From Alteraurantiacibacter aestuarii (GTDB lineage: Bacteria; Pseudomonadota; Alphaproteobacteria; Sphingomonadales; Sphingomonadaceae), in NCBI RefSeq assembly GCF_009827405.1, contig NZ_WTYY01000003.1:62001-126000 (forward strand): a stretch of 64,000 nt of DNA, written 5' to 3'. How positions within the stretch are numbered: the stretch's first letter is position 1; every line of letters starts with the position of its first letter. A program made the translations under genes and the position numbers. Under the pieces are notes generated by a model, which saw only the letters and a list, made by a program, of their open reading frames with translations, searched no databases and was not told the origin of the DNA. Positions 17,251 through 26,539 of this stretch are shown in pieces.

Positions 17251-19997
17251 TGGTCGCATCGGTCTCGGCGCTGTCGAGTGCCAGTCAGGCGGCGAGCTAC
17301 TACGAAGCCGACGACTATTATGCCGAAGGTGGCATGGCTCCGTCCGACTGGTTTGGCGAGGCAGCAGAGAAGCTGGGCCTGTCGGGCGAAGTGGATCGCG
17401 AAAAGTTCGCCGAACTGCTCGAAGGCCGCATTGCCGGACAGCAGCTCGGCACCACCCGTGATGGGAAGGTAGAGCATCGCCCTGGCTGGGACATCACCCT
17501 GTCCGCGCCCAAATCGGTCTCGATCATGGCCGAGGTTGCCGGAGACAAGCGGCTGATCAAGGCGCACGGCGTGGCGGTTAAGGTGGCGCTCGCCCATGTC
17601 GAGAAGCACATGGCGGCAACACGTGTAAGGCAAGGCGGCGAGGTCCGACGCGATACGACCGGCAATCTTGCCATCGCTACCTTTCGCCATGCCACGAGCA
17701 GGGCACAGGACCCGCAGCTCCACACCCACGGCGTTATCCTCAACGCCACGCAGGACAAGCATGGCAACTGGCGCAGTCTGGAGCCGCGCGCCTTATATCA
17801 GCTGCAAAAGGAGCTCGGCGCGATCTACCGGCAAGAGCTGGCGCACGGTGTCGCCGCACTGGGCTATCGGATCGAGGTGAGCAAGGACTCGCTCTTCGAA
17901 ATCGCAGGCGTTCCCGAGAAGGCCATCGATGCACTGAGCCAGCGCACCGCGGCCATCGATGCCCGGCTCGCCGAGCGCGGCACGAGCCGTGCGGAGGCGA
18001 GCGCCGCCGAAAAGCAGATCGCCGCGCTCGATACGCGCGAGGCCAAGACCAGTGCAGATCATCGCAACCTTCGGACCGACTGGCGTGCGACTGCCGCTGC
18101 GAACGGGTTCGATAAGGCAGCGCGAGACAGGCTGATCGGTGAAGCAAGAGAGCAGGCTAAGGGCAGTGAAGCTACGGCCAGTCCGGAATTGCTGGCACAG
18201 CAGGCGGTGACATGGGCAGCTGCGAAATTATCCGAGCGCGAGGCGGTGTTCTCGGCCAGCACGCTAGCGCGCGAGGCCGGGGACTTTGCCTTTGGTCATG
18301 TCGGGCACGGTTCAATCAGCGCAGCAATTGCCGAGGCCGGAAAGCGCGGCGAGCTTGTCCCGCGCACTTTCCTTGACCGGCGCGGGGCGGAGTTTGCCGG
18401 GTTCACAACACCCCAGGCCATCGACACCGAGCGCACCATGTTGCGGCTTGCGCAAGCCGGGCGCGGCATGGCGCAATCGCTCGCCAGTCCGGTAGCAGCA
18501 GCACGGACCATCGAGCGCGTGGCGCGGCAATCAGCCCGGTCCGGCTATGCCTGGACCGATGACCAGAAGCGGGCGACCGCAGACCTGCTCACCTCGAGCG
18601 ACCGCGTTACTGCGGTTCAGGGCTATGCCGGGACCGCCAAAACCACCACCGTGCTCGCCACCTTCGCGCGAGAGGCGCGGCGGCACGGACTTGCCGTGAC
18701 GGCGCTTGCGCCAACCGCCTCGGCGGCGACCGTGCTGGGCGAAGCGCTCGGCCTGCGTGGCGATACGGTGGCGCGGCACCTGCTCGCGCCCGAGGCGAAG
18801 ACAGCGAGAAAGGATACCGTCTGGATCGTCGATGAAGCCTCGATGCTTTCTGCCCACGACTTGGCGAAACTCATGACCCGTGCCGACAAGGCCGGAGCCC
18901 GGCTCGTTCTGGTCGGCGACGTGAAGCAGCTGGGTTCGGTTGGCGCGGGCGCAGCCTTCGCACAATTGCAGCAGGCAGGCATGGCGACCGCGAAACTTGC
19001 CGAGGTCGTCCGGCAGACCAATGCCGGAACCCGCGAAGCCGTAATGGCCTCTATCGAGGGCCATGCAGGCAAGGCCCTGGCCGCGCTTGAACGCGGCGGC
19101 GGCAAGGTGATCGAAGGCGCAACGCCGGATGCTCGCCTTGGGGAGATGGCCCGGCATTATCTGGCCTTGTCATCCTCAGAGCGCGCACGAACGCTGGTAA
19201 TCGAGCCATCCCGCGAAGGCCGGGACAGGCTAACCGACATGATCCGCAGGAAGCTGACCGTGCGCGGCGAGCTTTCGGCAAATGCCGTGAGGTTCGACGC
19301 GCTCGAAGCGAAGGGCCTGACCCGCGCAGAGGCGCGCGAGGCAGCAAGCTATGCCATCGGCGATGTCGTCCGGTTCAGTCACGACTACGCCGCCAAAGGC
19401 GTGCGCCGGGGCGAGAGCTACGCGATTTCCGCTGTCGATCCCGAGCGCGGGCGCATTGCCCTCGAAGGCCTCGACGGACGGTCGCTGGACTGGCATCCCC
19501 GGCAGTGGGGCGCGAGCAAAGCCGAGGTGTTCGAGCCGAAACCAAGGGAGCTGCGCACCGGCGACCGCGTACAGTTCACCCGCAACGACCGCGAGGCCGG
19601 GCGGGTCAATGGCCTTGGCGGGACCGTCACTCGCATCGATTCCGAACGTGGCCTGGCAGCCGTGACGCTCGCCAACGGACGAGAGCAGAACCTCGATCTT
19701 TCTGATCCTCGCGACACCCATTTGCGTCACGCCTATGCCCAGACCGCCCACGCCGCGCAGGGCCAGACCGCCGAGCGTGTCCTGATCCACGCCGACAGCC
19801 GTTCCGCCAACCTGGTCGATCAGAAGATGCTCTATGTCGCGCTTTCGCGCGCCAAGGCAGAGGCGGTGGTTGTAACCGATGATAAGGACCGGCTTGTCCG
19901 TGCGATTTATGAGCGCGCGGGTGAGAAGCAGACGGCCATAACCGCGAGCACTCCGGAGGCCGTCAAGTCAAAGGCGATGGGTGCAGGTATGGGGTGA
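17250..19997 (+). CDS. MobF family conjugative relaxase-helicase (TrwC/TraA-like)
   Basis: The 915-residue product starts at ATG 17250 (overlapping the upstream TGA) rather than the TTG three bases earlier. The relaxase domain has N-terminal tyrosine pairs (Y17-Y18, Y23-Y24) and the HUH metal triad H147, H158 and H160 in LHTHGVI. A RecD/TraI-like helicase domain follows, with Walker A GYAGTAKTTT and IVDEASML as Walker B, and further SF1 motifs (HAAQGQTAERVLIH, VALSRAKAEAVV). It nicks at oriT and unwinds the strand for transfer. The family call is very firm. Confidence 0.95.
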   Translation: MVASVSALSSASQAASYYEADDYYAEGGMAPSDWFGEAAEKLGLSGEVDREKFAELLEGRIAGQQLGTTRDGKVEHRPGWDITLSAPKSVSIMAEVAGDKRLIKAHGVAVKVALAHVEKHMAATRVRQGGEVRRDTTGNLAIATFRHATSRAQDPQLHTHGVILNATQDKHGNWRSLEPRALYQLQKELGAIYRQELAHGVAALGYRIEVSKDSLFEIAGVPEKAIDALSQRTAAIDARLAERGTSRAEASAAEKQIAALDTREAKTSADHRNLRTDWRATAAANGFDKAARDRLIGEAREQAKGSEATASPELLAQQAVTWAAAKLSEREAVFSASTLAREAGDFAFGHVGHGSISAAIAEAGKRGELVPRTFLDRRGAEFAGFTTPQAIDTERTMLRLAQAGRGMAQSLASPVAAARTIERVARQSARSGYAWTDDQKRATADLLTSSDRVTAVQGYAGTAKTTTVLATFAREARRHGLAVTALAPTASAATVLGEALGLRGDTVARHLLAPEAKTARKDTVWIVDEASMLSAHDLAKLMTRADKAGARLVLVGDVKQLGSVGAGAAFAQLQQAGMATAKLAEVVRQTNAGTREAVMASIEGHAGKALAALERGGGKVIEGATPDARLGEMARHYLALSSSERARTLVIEPSREGRDRLTDMIRRKLTVRGELSANAVRFDALEAKGLTRAEAREAASYAIGDVVRFSHDYAAKGVRRGESYAISAVDPERGRIALEGLDGRSLDWHPRQWGASKAEVFEPKPRELRTGDRVQFTRNDREAGRVNGLGGTVTRIDSERGLAAVTLANGREQNLDLSDPRDTHLRHAYAQTAHAAQGQTAERVLIHADSRSANLVDQKMLYVALSRAKAEAVVVTDDKDRLVRAIYERAGEKQTAITASTPEAVKSKAMGAGMG

Positions 19998-20219
19998 TCG
20001 AATATCCCCGGCGATGGCAGGCCATGGCGTCCTTCGTCCTGCCGTTGGAATGAACCGCTCCTCTTCGACAGGCCGTGCCGGGCGGGATCAACAGCCTGCC
20101 CGCTCCATTCGGGCTCACGCCCTCCCGTGTTGCCTGTTCCGCGTAACCGCTGACCCGCCCGACCAATCCGGCCCGTCCCTTCATCCGCGTTCCCAACGAT
20201 TGGACGAAGGATTTTCACC

Positions 20220-21104
20220 ATGGCTAGCACCACAACCGCCAGCATCTACGACACGATCAACAACCAGATCATCGCTGCCCTTGAACGCGGCACGGCCACA
20301 TTCTCGCTCCCTTGGCATCGCAGCACCGCACCGCTTTCGCGCCCCATGAATGCGACGACTGGGAAAGCCTATCGCGGCGTCAACGTACTTGCCCTTTGGG
20401 CCAGTGCCGAAGCGCAGGACTTCGGACATGGCCTCTGGGCGACTTATCGCCAGTGGCAGTCACTTGGCGCTCAGGTCCGCAAGGGCGAGAAGGCTTCGCC
20501 CATCGTGTTTTACAAGGTCTTCGACAAGCGTGATGACGATCAAGCCAAGGAATCGGACAGCTCGACCCGCATCTTCGCGCAGGCCTCGCACGTGTTCAAC
20601 GCCAGTCAGGTCGAAGGCTTCGCCATGCCCGAAGTGCCGGACGGCGAAGACTTCGACCCTATCCCGCAGACGGACAGCTTCGTTGCGGGCACAGGTGCCA
20701 GCGTGCGCATCCATGGCGACAGCGCCCACTACACCCCTTCTACCGACACGATCACCATGCCAGACCGCGAGCGGTTCTTCGCAACGGCCAGCGGCAGCGC
20801 GGCGCAGAACTGGTACGCAACCTTGATGCACGAGCTCATCCATTGGTCTGGCGCTGATCACCGCCTTGCGCGAACGTTTGGGAAACGGTTCGGTGACGAT
20901 GCCTATGCCATGGAAGAACTGGTGGCCGAGCTTGGTTCAGCCTTCCTTTGTGGCGACCTTGGCCTTTCCACCAGCCCGCGCCCCGATCACGCTAGCTACC
21001 TCGCGAGCTGGCTCAAGGTGCTTAAGGCCGACAATCGGGCGATCTTCACCGCTGCGAGTGCGGCGGCGAAGGCTGCGGATTGGCTTACTAAGCCAGGGGC
21101 CTAA
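20220..21104 (+). CDS. ardC: ArdC-like antirestriction protein with zincin metallopeptidase domain
   Basis: This 294-residue protein has an N-terminal ssDNA-binding ArdC_N domain (IYDTINNQIIAALERG, GVNVLALW, WATYRQWQSLGAQVRKGEKA) and a C-terminal metallopeptidase domain with HELIH at residues 204-208 and a downstream zinc ligand in EELVAELGSAFL. ArdC proteins protect incoming single-stranded transfer DNA from host restriction. A 222-bp non-coding leader separates it from the relaxase gene. It sits directly before the restriction operon, an unusual pairing of counter-defence with defence. Confidence 0.93.
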   Translation: MASTTTASIYDTINNQIIAALERGTATFSLPWHRSTAPLSRPMNATTGKAYRGVNVLALWASAEAQDFGHGLWATYRQWQSLGAQVRKGEKASPIVFYKVFDKRDDDQAKESDSSTRIFAQASHVFNASQVEGFAMPEVPDGEDFDPIPQTDSFVAGTGASVRIHGDSAHYTPSTDTITMPDRERFFATASGSAAQNWYATLMHELIHWSGADHRLARTFGKRFGDDAYAMEELVAELGSAFLCGDLGLSTSPRPDHASYLASWLKVLKADNRAIFTAASAAAKAADWLTKPGA

Positions 21105-21170
21105 CGCATCGAATTTCAAATTGAGTTTGCCTAAAAGATGGCTAAAGTAGCTCCAGATCGGGAGGGGGAA

Positions 21171-21344
21171 ATGCAGCATATTTCGGCAAGGGAAGCCAAG
21201 AATGGATTTGGACGCCTGATTGATTTGGCGAGAGCCGAACCCGTTTCGATCGACAAATTTGGACGCCCCGTCGTCGTTGTACTTTCGGTCGAAGAGTACG
21301 AGCGACTGACTGCAATTGCTTCGAAGCGCGGAGCGAATTCCTAG
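21171..21344 (+). CDS. orphan Phd/YefM-type antitoxin heading the R-M operon
   Basis: This 57-residue protein has the typical Phd/YefM N-terminus (MQHISAREAKNGFGRLIDLAR) and core (VSIDKFGRPVVVVLSVEEYERL). GGAGG five bases before ATG 21171 fixes the start; an upstream ATG at 21138 lacks this. The stop codon ends one base before the hsdM start, so the two must be co-transcribed and probably coupled. No toxin gene adjoins it. Phd proteins bind their own promoter, so it may act as a timing regulator of the restriction operon rather than a true antitoxin. Confidence 0.88.
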   Translation: MQHISAREAKNGFGRLIDLARAEPVSIDKFGRPVVVVLSVEEYERLTAIASKRGANS

Positions 21345-23345
21345 ATGGCCACCCATACTGACCTTGCCAACCTAATTTGGGAAATCGCCAACCTGCTGCG
21401 TGGCCCGTATCGCCCGCCGCAATACGAACGTGTCATGCTGCCGCTCGTGGTCCTGCGCCGCTTCGACTGCGTTCTAGCCGATACGAAAGAAGCGGTGGTT
21501 GCCGAGGCAAAACGCCGCGAGGGCAGCAAGATTCAGGGCGATGCGCTCGACAGCAAACTGAACCAAGTGGCCGGGCATCGCTTCCACAACCGTGCGCCCT
21601 ATGACTTCAAGAAGCTGCTGGGCGACCCAGACCACATCAATCAGCACCTGCAAACCTACATCAATGGCTTTTCCGCCAACGTCCGGAAAATTTTCGAGTA
21701 TTTCGAGTTCACTGCCGAGATTGAACGGATGCACGAGGCAGGTATCCTGTTCCTGATTGTGAAAGAGATTGCTGGCGTCGATCTTCACCCCAACAAGGTC
21801 AAGAACGAGCAGATGGGACTGCTCTTCGAAAACCTGATCCGGCGCTTCAACGAACTGGCGAACGAAACGGCTGGCGATCACTTCACTCCGCGTGAGGTCA
21901 TCACGCTTATGGTCGATTTACTGTTCAATGATGATGACGATCTTTTCGTGAAGGAAGGAGCCGTACGCACCATCCTCGATCCGGCGTGCGGCACGGGCGG
22001 AATGCTGGCCGAGGCGCAGGCTTATATGCGGCGGCACAACTCACCTGCGAAGCTCTACGTATACGGCCAAGACTATAACAAGCGCGCTTTCGCTACCGCC
22101 GCGTCCGACATGCTGATGAAGCAGGTTGACCACAACGGGCACGGCGAGAACATTCAGTTCGGTGACACCTTCACCGAGGACAAGTTCGAGGGCCAGAAGT
22201 TCGACTACTTCATCGCCAATCCGCCATTTGGAGTGGATTGGAAGAAGCAGCAAAAGGAAATCGTAGCCGAGCACGACCGGGGCGAGTCCGGGCGCTTCCA
22301 TGCCGGCCTGCCTAGGGTAAACGATGGGTCTTTGCTGTTCCTCCAGCACATGATCTCGAAGTTTGAAGACGTTGATCCGGCAGACAACAAACACGGCTCA
22401 CGCGCTGCCATCGTTTTCAGCGGTTCGCCATTGTTCACCGGCGGTGCCGGGGGTGGGGAAAGCAACATCCGGAAGTGGATCATCGAAAAGGACATGCTGG
22501 AGGCGATCATCGCCCTGCCTGAACAGATGTTCTACAATACTGGCATTGGCACTTATATCTGGATCGTCACCAACCGGAAGGCGAAGGATCGCAAGGGCAA
22601 GGTCCAATTGGTCGACGCGCGCGACACCTGGATTCCGATGCGCCGAAGTCAAGGCGACAAGCGGCGCAAGATCGGCGAAGGCCCCGCGCTGGAGGGCGAT
22701 GACCGTCCGGACGAGCCGGACCAGATTGCCGACATCGTCCGTCGCTATGGCCAGTTCGCCCAAGGCGAGCAGTCAAAGATCTTCGACAATAACGATTTCG
22801 GCTATACCCGCGTCACGGTCGAGCGACCCTTGCGGCTGCGTTATCAGATGACGGTCGAGGACAAGGCGCGCTTCCTCGATGCCGCACCGCATCTGCTCGA
22901 CGATATCCAGGCGATCGATAAGGAACTTGGGCGCGAACCGCAATTTGACTGGAACTCGGTATCCGCTGCCATTGATCGCTTGCTGAAGAAGCGCGGGTCA
23001 AAGTGGAAAGCAGCCGACCAAAAACTGTTTCGTGGCGTGTTCACCGCCAAGGATATCACCGCGAAAGAGGTGCGAAAGGGCAAGGGGTTCGAGCCCGATC
23101 CCGATCTGCGCGATTTCGAGAGTATCCCGCTCAAGGTCGATATCGACGCCTTCTTCGCGCTCGAAGTCCTGCCCCATGTGCCAGATGCCTGGATGGACCG
23201 GAGCAAGGACAAGGTTGGCTACGAAATCAACTTCAACCGCCACTTCTACAAGTTCACTCCGCCCCGCCCGCTGGCAATCATCGATGCCGAGCTGAAGCAG
23301 GCAGAAGAGGAAATCCTGCACCTTTTGCGGGAGGTGACAGAGTGA
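21345..23345 (+). CDS. hsdM: type I restriction-modification methyltransferase subunit HsdM
   Basis: This 666-residue N6-adenine methyltransferase is the modification subunit of a type I system. An N-terminal helical HsdM_N domain is followed by SAM-binding motif I, DPACGTGG (from residue 212), and catalytic motif NPPF (292-295) in YFIANPPFGVDW. The C-terminal extension (residues 480-666) contains long charged helices for complex assembly. It overlaps hsdS by 4 bp. Together with HsdS and HsdR it would methylate host DNA and cleave unmodified invaders. Confidence 0.96.
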   Translation: MATHTDLANLIWEIANLLRGPYRPPQYERVMLPLVVLRRFDCVLADTKEAVVAEAKRREGSKIQGDALDSKLNQVAGHRFHNRAPYDFKKLLGDPDHINQHLQTYINGFSANVRKIFEYFEFTAEIERMHEAGILFLIVKEIAGVDLHPNKVKNEQMGLLFENLIRRFNELANETAGDHFTPREVITLMVDLLFNDDDDLFVKEGAVRTILDPACGTGGMLAEAQAYMRRHNSPAKLYVYGQDYNKRAFATAASDMLMKQVDHNGHGENIQFGDTFTEDKFEGQKFDYFIANPPFGVDWKKQQKEIVAEHDRGESGRFHAGLPRVNDGSLLFLQHMISKFEDVDPADNKHGSRAAIVFSGSPLFTGGAGGGESNIRKWIIEKDMLEAIIALPEQMFYNTGIGTYIWIVTNRKAKDRKGKVQLVDARDTWIPMRRSQGDKRRKIGEGPALEGDDRPDEPDQIADIVRRYGQFAQGEQSKIFDNNDFGYTRVTVERPLRLRYQMTVEDKARFLDAAPHLLDDIQAIDKELGREPQFDWNSVSAAIDRLLKKRGSKWKAADQKLFRGVFTAKDITAKEVRKGKGFEPDPDLRDFESIPLKVDIDAFFALEVLPHVPDAWMDRSKDKVGYEINFNRHFYKFTPPRPLAIIDAELKQAEEEILHLLREVTE

Positions 23346-24589
23346 GCAGCACGCAACAGCAAAACACGATGCGTCTTAAGTTCGCGGCGACCATCAACGA
23401 TGAGACATTGCCCGAGAACGTCGATCCGGACTTTGAGATCGCCTACATTGATATTGGCAACGTGGACTCCTCCGGGACAATCCATGAGATTGTCGATTAC
23501 CGGTTCGAGGCTGCCCCAAGCCGCGCGCGCAGGATCGTACGGGATGGCGACGTCATCATTTCCACCGTTCGCACCTACCTGCAAGCAATTGCTCCGATCA
23601 TAGAGCCTCCCGACAATCTGATTGTCTCGACTGGGTTCGCGGTCGTTCGCCCTCGTCCGGATCAACTCGATCCGGGTTTTTGCCGTTATGCCGTTCGGGA
23701 GCCGCGATTTCTGGCGGAAGTCGAAATGCGATCAACGGGCATCAGCTACCCTGCGATCAATGCGTCTGAAATTGGCGACATCGCGATTGCATTGCCGGAA
23801 CTGCCAATCCAGCGAAGAACTGCGGCATTTCTAGACGCGGAACTGGTCCAACTCGACGCCCTGATCGAGGCCAAGGAGAAGCTGCTGAGCCTTCTGGCCG
23901 AAAAGCGGCGGACGCTGGTGGCAGAGGCAGTCATGCGCGGGCTGGACCGCTCCGCCCCCTTGCGTCCCTCTGGCATCGACTGGCTCGGCGATATCCCGGC
24001 GCATTGGGAGGTTCGCCGCCTCGCCACACTTTTCACTGAAAAGGACGAACGGAACGAGCCGGACTTGCCGCTGCTGGAAGTCTCTATCAACACGGGCGTA
24101 TCCGTCCGTCAGTTTTCAACCACGCAGATTGAGGGAACGGCGGCCGACTTCAACACCTACAAAGTTGCCCGCAAGGGGAGCATCGCCTTCAACAAAATGC
24201 GCATGTGGCAGGGCGCAGTTGGCGTTACCCCAACTGATGGATTGATCAGCCCGGACTATGTGGTTGCCGAGCCATCAGAAAATATTGACGCTGACTTCGC
24301 TGGTCTGCTTTTCCGGACACCTGCTTTCAGCGCCGAATGCGCGCGACACTCTCAAGGGATCACCTGGGACAGATTGAGGCTCTATTGGGATGGGTTTCGG
24401 GACATCTCGATTGGCCTCCCTCCTTTGGACGAGCAGCGAAAAATCGCGAAAATGCAAGCGCAAGAAGCGTCGAAAATCGACAGGCTGGCATCAGCCACCG
24501 AACGATCCATCGCCTTGCTGAAGGAACGCCGCAGCGCCCTGATCGCCGCCGCCGTCACCGGCCAGATCGATATTCCGGAGGCCGCATGA
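23342..24589 (+). CDS. hsdS: type I restriction-modification specificity subunit HsdS
   Basis: The 415-residue product starts at GTG 23342, inside the hsdM stop (GTGA overlap); the open frame further upstream is antisense-like filler. Two target-recognition domains are each followed by a conserved helix: AAFLDAELVQLDALIEAKEK...LLAEKRRTLVAEAV, and a second copy near the C-terminus with SIALLKERRSALIAAAVTGQIDI. The two TRDs set a bipartite DNA target that cannot be predicted here. The stop overlaps the ATPase start (ATGA). Confidence 0.94.
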   Translation: MSSTQQQNTMRLKFAATINDETLPENVDPDFEIAYIDIGNVDSSGTIHEIVDYRFEAAPSRARRIVRDGDVIISTVRTYLQAIAPIIEPPDNLIVSTGFAVVRPRPDQLDPGFCRYAVREPRFLAEVEMRSTGISYPAINASEIGDIAIALPELPIQRRTAAFLDAELVQLDALIEAKEKLLSLLAEKRRTLVAEAVMRGLDRSAPLRPSGIDWLGDIPAHWEVRRLATLFTEKDERNEPDLPLLEVSINTGVSVRQFSTTQIEGTAADFNTYKVARKGSIAFNKMRMWQGAVGVTPTDGLISPDYVVAEPSENIDADFAGLLFRTPAFSAECARHSQGITWDRLRLYWDGFRDISIGLPPLDEQRKIAKMQAQEASKIDRLASATERSIALLKERRSALIAAAVTGQIDIPEAA

Positions 24590-25854
24590 GGATTACCAAT
24601 CTCGACGTTTCTGGACTGCGCGGCTTTGCCCAAGCAAGCTTTGAGTTCGATCCCTCCTTCACGCTGCTGGTTGGCGTCAATGGCGTGGGCAAGAGCAGCG
24701 TGCTCGAAGCCCTGCGCATATCCCTGTCGCGCATCATGCCCAAGTTCACCGCCAGCCGCGCTGGTCCATTGGCATTTTCCGACGACGACATCCGGGTCGG
24801 CAGCTCGGCCCTTTCTGTCCGGGCAGACTTCCGGTTTGCGGATGACCTCCGCCATTTCTTGATACACGTACCCCGCGAACGCTATGCCAAGGGCGAAGAA
24901 GGTTCGGTACGGCACGGCGTTATCGAAACTCCGGAACGCGAAGAAATGTCACAGCCCTGGCCCAAGGAGGACAAGGCGGCAGAGCAGCCGCTTGGCCTGT
25001 ACTTCGGCATTCGCCGTTCCCATCCCACTGATGCGCAGGCGAAAATAGGACAGACGCGCGGCGGTCAGGCTGCGGCCTATGCAGATGCGCTCTCAGATGT
25101 CCGCGCGTTGCATCTTGCGGACATGGCTTCATGGATCTTGGCGCAAGAAGCACTGGCTGTTGAATTGCCGCGTGCAGGGATGCACCTGGACGCGCTGAAG
25201 TTGGCAGTTGCGCGATTTCTGCCGACTTGCACCGGTCTGAGGGCGATCGGTGACGAGGACAGACCGCGCCTCCTGATCACTAAGGGCGATACTGAACTAG
25301 ACGTTCGTTTCCTGTCAGAAGGGGAGCGCGGTATGCTTGCGCTCGCTCTCGACCTTGCCCGCCGCCTATCGCAAGCAAACCCCGGCCTTGACGATCCGGT
25401 CCGCGATGGCGTTGCCGTTGTGCTCATCGACGAGCTCGACATGCATATGCATCCCACTTGGCAACGTCAGATTTCTTCCCTGCTGACACAGACTTTTCGC
25501 AACTGCCAGTTCATCGCCTCCAGCCATTCTCCTCAAATCATCGGGGAGACCCAACCTAATCAATTGGTTCTTCTAAAGGAAGAAGATGGGCAAATCGTCA
25601 CGCATCAATGTGGGCAGGCCTACGGACTCGACACGAATTTCGTGCTCGAACAAATTATGGAAACGGCTTCCCGTTCAGCGCCTGTGCGGGCTGCTATTGA
25701 AGAAGTTGAGAGCGCACTGGACGAGGGCGACCTTGAGCTCGCCCGCGTAAAGTTGGCAGACTTGAAGCAACTGCAGCACGGCGACGACCCAACAACAGTG
25801 GGCCTAGAGGCAGCCATCAATAACCTCGAGGCCTTAGCCGATGAGGCAGATTAA
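24586..25854 (+). CDS. Septu-like ABC-type ATPase (PtuA-like) embedded in hsd operon
   Basis: This 422-residue SMC/RecF-like ATPase has Walker A GVNGVGKSS (residues 30-38), signature FLSEGERG (244-246 core), Walker B VVLIDELDMHMHP (D282, E283) and a switch histidine in IASSHSPQII. It has no TOPRIM domain, so it is not an OLD nuclease by itself. The next gene encodes an HNH protein of the TIGR02646 type, the arrangement of Septu (PtuA-PtuB) and of the retron Ec78 effector pair. It overlaps hsdS by 4 bp and the HNH gene by 14 bp. The role is inferred: sensing phage or failure of restriction and controlling the partner nuclease. Confidence 0.82.
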   Translation: MRITNLDVSGLRGFAQASFEFDPSFTLLVGVNGVGKSSVLEALRISLSRIMPKFTASRAGPLAFSDDDIRVGSSALSVRADFRFADDLRHFLIHVPRERYAKGEEGSVRHGVIETPEREEMSQPWPKEDKAAEQPLGLYFGIRRSHPTDAQAKIGQTRGGQAAAYADALSDVRALHLADMASWILAQEALAVELPRAGMHLDALKLAVARFLPTCTGLRAIGDEDRPRLLITKGDTELDVRFLSEGERGMLALALDLARRLSQANPGLDDPVRDGVAVVLIDELDMHMHPTWQRQISSLLTQTFRNCQFIASSHSPQIIGETQPNQLVLLKEEDGQIVTHQCGQAYGLDTNFVLEQIMETASRSAPVRAAIEEVESALDEGDLELARVKLADLKQLQHGDDPTTVGLEAAINNLEALADEAD

Positions 25855-26539
25855 GAAGCAAGCGCCTCCCGCTGCCTTGACCGAGTGGATTGCTGCAAAT
25901 CAGAACGGTCCGAACTGCAATTATCGGTCTCTAACCGGTGAGCTTCGCAGAGTAATCCGCGAAGCGTTAGTAGCAGAACAAGGATGCCTGTGTGCCTATT
26001 CAGGTAGAGGCATCGATCCCGACAGCTGTCATATCGAGCACCTGAAGCCACAGGCACATTGTAAAGATCTGGAAGAAGTGTCTTACAAGAATCTCGTTGC
26101 AGCCGTCCCGAAGCCAAACTCACCGAATTTGCCATACGGCGCGCATCTCAAGGCCAATTGGCCTTCTGACGACGAAGTCGCGATGTTCGTTTCTCCACTA
26201 CAAGCAGGCTGTACCGCTCGCTTCACCTATAACTTCAGGGGCAAGATCGAGCCCTCAAACCCAGATGATGAACCAGCACTAGAGACGATCAAGCGCCTTG
26301 GCCTCAACCATAGTATTTTGGTCGAGTATCGGCGCGAGGCGATAGGTCAGACATTGCAAGCTCCGAAAAAAGGACCAGCGTCTCTCGATGCGAAAACTGC
26401 CAAACGGCGCCTTGAAGGCTTGCGCAAGCAAGAGGAAGGCAGCGATCAGCTAGAGCAATTTTCCTTTGCCTTAATCTGCGCATTGGAGAAACATATCGAG
26501 CGGATTCAAAAGATTGCCGGCGGAAAGAAGAAGGCATGA
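25841..26539 (+). CDS. Septu-like HNH nuclease (PtuB-like, TIGR02646 type)
   Basis: This 232-residue protein has an HNH core: CLCAYSGRG (49-56), HIEH (64-67) and a downstream asparagine (N84) in SYKNLV. In the usual family the first zinc knuckle reads CxYC; here the second cysteine is Ser54, although Cys49 and Cys51 are close by. The C-terminal half is charged and helical and ends in a lysine tail. It overlaps the ATPase by 14 bp and hsdR by 4 bp, so it is made with both. The expected role is DNA or tRNA cleavage under control of the ATPase, ending in abortive infection. Confidence 0.8.
   Translation: MRQIKKQAPPAALTEWIAANQNGPNCNYRSLTGELRRVIREALVAEQGCLCAYSGRGIDPDSCHIEHLKPQAHCKDLEEVSYKNLVAAVPKPNSPNLPYGAHLKANWPSDDEVAMFVSPLQAGCTARFTYNFRGKIEPSNPDDEPALETIKRLGLNHSILVEYRREAIGQTLQAPKKGPASLDAKTAKRRLEGLRKQEEGSDQLEQFSFALICALEKHIERIQKIAGGKKKA

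Noticed and set aside
21138-21170. Earlier ATG of the antitoxin gene
   Set aside because: It lacks a ribosome binding site, whereas GGAGG precedes 21171 and the family starts with the MQHISAREAKNGFG pattern.
24337-24585. Upstream extension of the Septu-like ATPase
   Set aside because: The frame continues through hsdS. The ATGA junction at 24586 gives the normal RecF-like start MRITNLDVSGLRGF.
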